A stretch of DNA of 64,000 bases. Source: Topomyia yanbarensis. Its lineage: Eukaryota > Arthropoda > Insecta > Diptera > Culicidae. Shown in pieces: positions 58,201-64,000 of the stretch (the first letter of the stretch is position 1; each line of letters opens with the position of its first letter). The translations under genes were made by a program, and so were the position numbers. The stretch covers positions 188,735,201-188,799,200 of the forward strand of contig NC_080672.1 of NCBI RefSeq assembly GCF_030247195.1, given 5' to 3'. The notes beneath the pieces are model-generated. The model worked only from the letters and a program-made list of their open reading frames with translations. It ran no database searches and was not told where the DNA came from.

Positions 58201-59012
58201 ACATTCTATTATCCCGAAGGTATCAACGAATGCTTGGTTTAAGGGCTTGGATGTGAACCGGGACTTTATTCGTACAATGTCAAGGCTCATGTCCAACCAT
58301 TACTCGTTTAATGCGCATCTCCGTCGTATGGGGCTTGCTGACAGTAATCATTGTGTTTGTCAGAACGGCTATCACGACATCGAGCATGTTGTTTGGCTGT
58401 GCGCAGAGTACCGTGTTGCCAGGTCCCAACTAATAGATTCCCTTCGGGCTCGAGGTACATCACCCTATGTGCCAGTCCGGGACGTCCTGGCAAGCCGTGA
58501 CCACCCCTACATTTTTCATATCTACATCTTTTAAAACTATGGATGTACAAGTTTAATACATTTTCACCTCTCATTCACAGTAGAACCTCGTCAACCTCTT
58601 CCTGTATCTACAATATGGCATTGCTTCACGAGTCTACGATGCATACCTTTCTTGATAACCGTCCATCCAGAACATCATGACACATGTCACAAGAACATCA
58701 CGACAGCATCGGAGTGCCAATAATCATCCGAAATATCGACCCTCCCCTCGCCCCTGCGATTACAGGATGGAAACCGCTACAATAAAGTGTGCATGTCCCC
58801 TACAATCATCAACCAGCCAACGAGAATGTCAATTTTACAATATGTATCCCACTTCCTACCTTTTTCCTTCACGAGCAAGCCTCCGCTAAATACGGCTTTC
58901 TCTTCCCCCACTAACACGTGCGATGTACCTTAAAAAATGAATTATCGGCCTCGTTAAGCTACCGTATTTAGGCCTAAATAACCTTAGCTATATAATAAAA
59001 ATAAATAAAACG
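55290..59012 (+). mobile_element. Decayed RNase H-bearing (I-like) LINE
   Basis: It runs from an endonuclease remnant through RT and RNase H to a 3' untranslated region with the words ggcctcgttaagctaccgta, and ends in the A-rich aataaaaataaataaaac at about 59010. ORF1 and the endonuclease N-terminus are missing. Target duplications were not found. Confidence 0.8.
55370..58534 (+). pseudogene. I-like LINE ORF2: endonuclease, RT, RNase H (broken)
   Basis: GDFNSHG (55381) marks the endonuclease; the following Trp codon is a TGA (55408). A clean frame from 55770 gives the basic linker and RT motifs: NSYRPIANAIRKLFEKM, TQFGFRKGKGANDCL and VFLDITGAFDSV. After a frame change, GLPQGSCLSPLLYNFYVND, then LADD (56842) in place of the usual Y/F-ADD, and FKYLGVWFDSKGTWG. 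A second break near 57480 precedes RNase H with YTDGS (57712), AELAAIQYTLG, SDSLNSIKA and VPSHCSIAGNEKAD. A third break at 58140 precedes the C-terminal CxxC...HxxxxC knuckle (VCQNGYHDIEHVVWLC). Confidence 0.88.
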
Positions 59013-59270
59013 TTCAAACCGTGCAAACAAATGCGTTAGCTCCAGACAAGCATGAAATTGATACACGCTAATAATCCACTACATACTATAGTTTCAGTAT
59101 TCATGGTTAGGGGGACACAAAAGCCGGAAAACTGGCAGCTCTTATTCCAGGAAGAAAATACTGGCATTCCATGAAAATGTTCAAGCTCTAGCTTAATAGT
59201 TTCATTGTTGATGTCGTCAGCAGGAACTTTACATGCACGAATCCGATGATATGATGTGGTTTCATACTTG
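59013..59270. other. Short unassigned stretch
   Basis: A minus-strand frame here (CKVPADDINNETIKLELE) has no recognised family. It is too short to assign. Confidence 0.35.
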
Positions 59271-59271
59271 T

Positions 59272-59740
59272 ATGCATATGTCTTGGTGTCACAGATTTTG
59301 CCTATCTCATATAGAACGGTTATGCAATCACCTAATCCCGGCCCGGAGGGCCGAGTGTCATATCCCATTCGACTCAGTTCGTCGAGATCGGAAAGTCTGT
59401 ATGTGTGTGTCTGTGTGTGTGTGTATGTATGTGCGTATGTGTCAAATAATGTCACTCATTTTTCTCAGAGATGGCTGGACCGATTTGCCCAAACTTAGTC
59501 TCAAATGAAAGGTGCAACCTTCCCATCGGCTGCTATTGAATTTTGGATCGATCGAAATTCTGGTTCCAGAATAACGGGTTTAAGAGTGCGGCCACACAGA
59601 AATTTCTCATATAAACTATAAGAAAAATTCAAAATAGAATTTTTATTTCTGATGCTAAATGTCTTCAAGGTGCATGAAACGTCAAGATTTGATGCAAACT
59701 CGAAAAAAAAATTGACGACGATTCACTTTTTTGGATTTTG
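59272..59740 (+). mobile_element. GGCCCGGAGGGCC-family element, copy d
   Basis: Has ctcatatagaacggttatgc, ggcccggagggccgagtgtc, a cagttcgtcgagatcgg word, a 55-bp TG-rich microsatellite, cagagatggctggaccga and ctcaaatgaaaggtgcaac. Confidence 0.75.
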
Positions 59741-59742
59741 GC

Positions 59743-59892
59743 ACATTTATGACTTTCTCATATAGAAAGGTTATGCAATCACTCTGAAAAACGTCAACCT
59801 AATCCGGGCCGGAGGGCCGAGTGTCATATCCCATTCGTCTCAGTTCGTCGAGATCGGAAAAAGTCTGTATGTGTGTGTGTCTGTGTTTGTTT
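59743..59892 (+). mobile_element. GGCCCGGAGGGCC-family element, copy e (5' half)
   Basis: Starts tttctcatatagaaaggtta and carries a box changed to gggccggagggccgagtgtc. It ends within its TG microsatellite, where the R1-type LINE tail begins. The 3' half is not found downstream. Confidence 0.75.
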
Positions 59893-60129
59893 TTTTACAA
59901 TGGAGAGGACCTTTACGTCCTAGCCCAGAACACGTGCTATTGGCAGGGTCCAAGCTACCGCACAGGGTGCACTGGGGGCGTGTCGGGCTCGAATAGTGAC
60001 GCTGCCATTAATACCGACTAAACTCCTTTGGGCTTCGCCATCGTTCCTCCCAGGAACTACCTCTCGGTATTACTTCTGGGGGGATGGCTGTACTTAATGT
60101 ACTCATTCACTCTCACTCACTCGTTCATA

Positions 60130-60470
60130 CGTCCTGTATGAGACTTACTTGGGTGCTCTCTCTATCGCACCTTGATTCACTCTCAAACACTCCCACATGA
60201 GGCTGACTTGGGTGCTCACCCTATCACCTGATTCACTCTCGATCGTGCCACTCTATTGTACCTCTGTCACTCCCCCTGGCATCCCATGTGGGACATTTTT
60301 CTTAGGCCCCACTTCTGACATACCATGCGAGGCTGACTTGTGTGCTCACCTTTTTCATTCCTTGCTAGGCTTACTTTTGTGCTAGCCTCTACCATACCAT
60401 GTGAGGCTGACTTTTGTGCTCACCCTTAACATGCCGTGTGAGACTGACTTGGATGCTCACCCTTTCACTC
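60130..60470. repeat. Tandem repeat in the R1-type 3' region
   Basis: The word atgaggctgacttgggtgct or close variants recur at about 60138, 60196, 60330, 60366, 60404 and 60440. The imperfect units, mostly about 36-58 bp, look like reiterated 3' UTR sequence. Confidence 0.7.
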
Positions 60471-60710
60471 CTCTGCCACGCCATGAGGCATCGATAGCTA
60501 AGTCCCAACATACTACGCTACGACCCTCCCGTCTTGGCATGAGGCAGTCCACTTATACGCCTATACACTCACTCTTCTGTCTTGCTTCGGGGTGGCTGGG
60601 TTTACCCCTTACGCGGTTGCCAGTTCCGGTGCGCCAAACCTGCCTCGGCATGAACAGTCCATTCACTCCCTTTTTTGCGCTTGGCCTTTATCGCTCCAGC
60701 TAACCAATCA

Positions 60711-61028
60711 CTAGTTAGCCGTGCCCGTCGTCTGTTGCTCGGTTCGCCAGATTACCTGTAGCATACAGGCAATCTGGATGGTGCGGTAGGCAGATATCAC
60801 TCTGAGGCACATCACGCGGTAGGTGCTGTCCAGTTTCTGTAGGTAACTGGTTACCCTTAGTGCTCTTGACCATGTCCGGCCGTCGTACCTGAGGATAGAT
60901 ACGGCAACGCCTGCCAGTAACCTACTGGCGCACACTATAAGGCTCTCGCCTCGGGAAAATGCTTGTCCCAGATGGGGATTCGCTAAAACTCCGACTCCTG
61001 GTATGGGAGTCTTGGACCGGGCACTCAA
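60711..61028 (-). pseudogene. R1-clade reverse transcriptase C-terminal fragment
   Basis: 106 codons with LLAGVAVSILRYDGRTWSRA and DSTYRVMCLRVISAYRTIQ, the thumb region (A.S.L.YG..VW..AL ... LRVISAYRTVS) that follows the palm in R1-group LINEs. The catalytic palm is absent. The frame ends at a stop at 60711, earlier than an intact R1 ORF2. Confidence 0.78.
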
Positions 61029-61130
61029 GGCCTCTTTTATTCACCGAGTCCCAGGGCGTTGTGGCTATGGGGGAGATTTCGGACGTGTGGTAACCTACAC
61101 TTAATCAATAAATACCTTCTACGTTTTATT

Positions 61131-61873
61131 GTGTCAATACGACGGTGGATACACGGTGGGATGGCGGGGTAGTGAAGATCTGCGGCGGCGGTGGTGGTGG
61201 TGATGATGATGGCAGCTGATCTGGACGGCGGATCTGGATCCTGACGATTACGGTCTCTCGGCTCTCGATGGAGGGAAGGTTTGCGGCGGGGCGAAAATCC
61301 CTTCGATCACGGGTACGGTTTGTGGACGGCACGTGGTACGTCGGAACTTACGGCTCAATCCGGAGGGTATTAACACCCGTTGATATTGTTGCGTTTTCAG
61401 GCTTAAATTTGGGTTCACCCAAACACAACTGGCGATAATTCAGGGACCGGCCTCGTGCGGGTTAAGGTTTACCGAGGCTCGTCCTTAGGGAAGCCATTCG
61501 GCTCACTATTTTCGCGAATGCAAAAAAAACTCGTGCGTCTCGTTTAGCGGTCGTGACTTTTCTGCCTCATATATCGTGATTTTTCTCCCATCTCCAATCG
61601 ACTCCAACCAATTTCTCCCCAAACCAAATTCTCTCCAAACCAAATTCTCTCCGTTCTTCCGTTTTGGATCAGTTCAGTGGATTGCTTTCCAATCCCCACC
61701 GACAGCAGTGCCACCAACGCAGTTTAATTTGCCACCCCCAGCAGTGCCACCAATGCAGTTTAATTAACCACCCACTCGTGTTTGAAATGACCGTTGACGA
61801 AAGCTTAGCTATACAGAATATTCCCTAAAATCCAACACGTACTAAATTGTTACCAAATGACGGTAACATTCCC
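61131..61873 (-). repeat. Probable 3' LTR of the right-hand gypsy element
   Basis: On the minus strand a purine tract AGAGGGGGAA precedes TGTTACCGTC at 61873, a normal LTR start. The segment includes an AATAAA just after a possible CA end at 61131, or it may run on to about 61087. The other LTR lies outside the window, so neither the length nor the target duplication can be confirmed. Confidence 0.5.
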
Positions 61874-62838
61874 CCTCTAGTCAGGCAAAAAAAAATAAAT
61901 TTACTTACAATTGATTTTTTTTTTGAACTTTTTACTTACTATTGACGGTAGATAACTAAACAACAACAAAAAAACGAAAATAACATCACACTTGAAAATT
62001 TGGTGGCCACCGAAAACAAATCTTATCTTACAACACTAAATGAACGAGGCAATAGCTGCGCAAATTATTAGGCACATTACGAATACCTTTTTTTTAAATA
62101 AATGATCAAAATCCTTGACCAGTTGTGACGATCGAAACGATAGCAAAGCACACTGGGTTCATTCGATGGAACATCCCGGAAAGGTGAATGACCTCGCCTT
62201 CCATATCACACGTCATCTTCCAAATTATTACACGGCACAGGGGTACAAGACCTACACGCCACGGGTTATACTACGAAGATAATCGACAGATACGAACGAT
62301 CGCACAAGACTAAATTAAAGTTGCATCGGTTATTTGTCGAACCTTGGGTAGGATCGCCATCGAGATCGATTGTTAGAGATAAATATCATTGTTTGAGTGA
62401 GATCTCCTGATTAATCGATACTTGGCCTATCGAGATCGTGCAAATATTATCGATTCATGCTATAAAAATTCCGATTTTTCGTGTGGTTGCTAGAGGGCAA
62501 CACCAAACTTCACGAACAAGGTTGTGTAAGTTCATCAATTATCCGGGTTTCAGTTAACTTTTAGCTTCGAAACCCATCGGATCATAGTTAAGTAAATTCA
62601 CTCTCATTTTGTCGATGCTTGTTTGGACGACCTTGAGAGGAAAATCATTTTCAATTACTCGGCCTTTAACTCGACTGTAGCGCTCAGAATGCGCCAACTA
62701 TGCTGAGATGCCCCGCGGAAAGCATCAGAACGTACCGTTAGCGAAGTAGGCAAAATGGTGAGTTAAACAAAATAATAAAAACACATTCCTGCTGTATCCA
62801 TTTTATTTCAACAGTTTCCTTTACAGATTGCGGCCATT
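61874..62838 (-). other. 3' non-coding region of the right-hand gypsy element
   Basis: No open frame of note lies between the pol stop at 62839 and the purine tract at 61875. It presumably represents a long 3' untranslated region, or a degenerate env-position segment without recognisable coding. Confidence 0.45.
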
Positions 62839-64000
62839 TTACGCTGGCTTTATCAAGCTAGCCGGCCAGACGCCAATGTTGCGACCCATGGAATCAATTA
62901 GTTCATATGACGATGACCCATATTTTGCAACCACCGTACAAGGTACATATTGAGCTGCTAGCTTTGCATTATAAAACTCGCTCGCATTCGAATTCTTAGT
63001 GTTCCTTTTGTATACTGTATCTCCTATTTCAAAGGGTTTAGCGGGTTTACGCGTTCTAAGGTTGTATATATTGGTGGATGTGGCATGAGCTTTCACGAGA
63101 TGTTTCTGTACGATTGAGTACAGTTGTGGTGAATCCTCGCGAATCCGGGCAAGCCGTGCTTCGATTGTAATTTCTGTCTCATCCCTAAATTTCGAATGAT
63201 CTGCTCCTTTGAGAACGACTTCTTCAAATTTCGCGATTCGAAACGGACTGTATCCAGTGGAGGAGTGAATAGTGGAATTTATAACTACTTCTATTTCCGA
63301 CAATCGCGAATCCCACTCGCGTTGATTTTCTCTCGCATATGAACGTATCGCGGTATTAATGGCACGATTGACGCGTTCTACCGGGTTCGCTTGGGAATGA
63401 TACCGCGACGTAAGCCAGTGCTTTATTTCAAAGCGATCTAAAAGTTGTTTAAATTCTCGAGACGTAGAAGTGCTTGCGTTATCAGACAGTAGAATCGCGG
63501 GTACCGAATTGCGAAAAAACCAGCGGTCAGTTAACTCGGTACAGAGGGTTTTGACTGAGATCTGGGGAAAAGCATGCAGTTGCACCCACTTGCTGAAAAG
63601 GTCCATGGTCACAAGTATATATTGTTTACCGGATTTTGATCGAGGGAGGGGTCCTATGTAATCTAGCGCGATTATCTGCCAGGGTCGGGAGGGGGCGCGT
63701 ATGTCTCCCATAGGAGGGATGGTGGACGCATTTGGGGCCTTGATTTCCTTGCAGTGCGCACATTTTCGAATGTGGTTTCTAACATCCCTAACCATATTTG
63801 GCCAGTAGTACTGTTGGCGGATTCGAGCTAAAGCCTTATCAGTTCCAATGTGCATACAATCGTCATGATTACCTTTCATGATGTCCTCTCTACTCTCTGG
63901 GCTGGGGACTATTTTCCAGTCGAATCGATGATCCGCTAAATCATCATTGAACACATATTTCATTATCACGTCCCCTTCCATCCGGAAGTCTGGGTAATCA
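62839..64000 (-). CDS. Ty3/gypsy integrase (pol C-terminus), continues past window
   Basis: Open from the window edge to a stop at 62839; 380 residues from the first ATG at 63981, which is surely internal. The zinc finger HHCC (H...HIGTDK...CAHCK) is followed by the catalytic core with LDYIGPLP (D), LLSDNAS (D) and NPVERVNRAI (E), so the DDE triad appears intact. A C-terminal domain PFEIGDTVYKRN...VAKYGSSSYELID follows. It would join element cDNA to the chromosome. No frame break is visible, so this copy is less damaged than the one at 38.7 kb. RT and RNase H are expected beyond 64000. Confidence 0.93.
   Translation of the reverse strand, partial: DYPDFRMEGDVIMKYVFNDDLADHRFDWKIVPSPESREDIMKGNHDDCMHIGTDKALARIRQQYYWPNMVRDVRNHIRKCAHCKEIKAPNASTIPPMGDIRAPSRPWQIIALDYIGPLPRSKSGKQYILVTMDLFSKWVQLHAFPQISVKTLCTELTDRWFFRNSVPAILLSDNASTSTSREFKQLLDRFEIKHWLTSRYHSQANPVERVNRAINTAIRSYARENQREWDSRLSEIEVVINSTIHSSTGYSPFRIAKFEEVVLKGADHSKFRDETEITIEARLARIREDSPQLYSIVQKHLVKAHATSTNIYNLRTRKPAKPFEIGDTVYKRNTKNSNASEFYNAKLAAQYVPCTVVAKYGSSSYELIDSMGRNIGVWPASLIKPA

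Larger units (their letters stand above)
59886..61030 (-). mobile_element. R1-clade LINE 3' end (Waldo-like)
   Basis: On the minus strand, RT C-terminal coding (61028-60711) is followed by a long untranslated region with internal repeats. It ends ...CCATTGTAAAAAAA directly against (minus strand) CAAACACAGACACACAC. R1-clade Waldo elements are known to target ACAY repeats, which fits. The 5' part is missing. Confidence 0.68.

Noticed and set aside
60401..60703. 100-codon plus-strand frame
   Set aside because: It lies antisense to the R1-type 3' region and reads through its tandem repeats.

Overview
This is a gene-poor, repeat-saturated eukaryotic window, most likely from a dipteran and probably a culicine (Aedes-like) mosquito. 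The evidence is AT-rich DNA, degenerate insect-type replication-dependent histone genes with 3' stem-loops, and a mixture of LOA-, RTE-, I- and R1-like LINEs, Ty3/gypsy elements, piggyBac/hAT/pogo-like DNA elements and TG-microsatellite repeats typical of mosquito genomes. I found no convincingly intact host protein-coding gene. Almost everything that codes is a transposon or a pseudogene. The species call is inference.

Layout. 1-10,036 is a decayed histone cluster with remnants of H2A, H2B (four copies), H3 (three) and H4 (two). Several copies keep their TATA box and histone 3' stem-loop although the reading frames are broken. About 2.2 kb of it is duplicated (1,291-3,463 and 7,891-10,036). 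3.5-6.9 kb holds unannotated AT-rich DNA, a 117-bp tandem repeat and a 120-bp hairpin. 10.0-16.2 kb holds non-coding DNA-element remnants, including an inverted-repeat element carrying a nested MITE-like element. 16,270-20,784 is a DNA element interrupted by a LOA-like LINE with a 1,050-residue open frame and a 96-bp target duplication.

24.8-29.7 kb carries two decayed minus-strand LINE fragments and a tRNA-type SINE. 30.2-30.9 kb has three Helitron-like units in tandem. 31.4-33.0 kb has a piggyBac C-terminal zinc ribbon set between oppositely oriented 152-bp repeats. 34.0-36.8 kb has a CT microsatellite, an RTE fragment and a 9-bp minisatellite.

38.1-46.3 kb is a clear nest of insertions. 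An RTE-like LINE (minus strand) is split by a gypsy-type LTR element (38,746-45,519, 5-bp target duplication CTGTG). That element was in turn invaded by a 209-bp palindromic MITE, by a GGCCCGGAGGGCC-family element and, inside its 3' LTR, by a 1,931-bp TIR element with 8-bp target duplications.

47.26-51.50 kb is bounded by 23-bp pogo-like TIRs and contains head-to-head 116-bp satellite arrays. 52.8-54.4 kb is an ORF1-only LINE derivative disrupted by an 838-bp hAT-like element. 54.4-55.2 kb (minus) encodes an OTU-protease-like fragment. 55.3-59.0 kb is a decayed RNase H-bearing (I-like) LINE. 59.9-61.03 kb (minus) is an R1-clade 3' end whose tail abuts a TG/ACAY microsatellite. 61.1-64.0 kb (minus) is the 3' part of a second Ty3/gypsy element with a readable integrase, running off the window.

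The genes do not form pathways. What the window records is the order of transposition events and the decay of an old histone locus.
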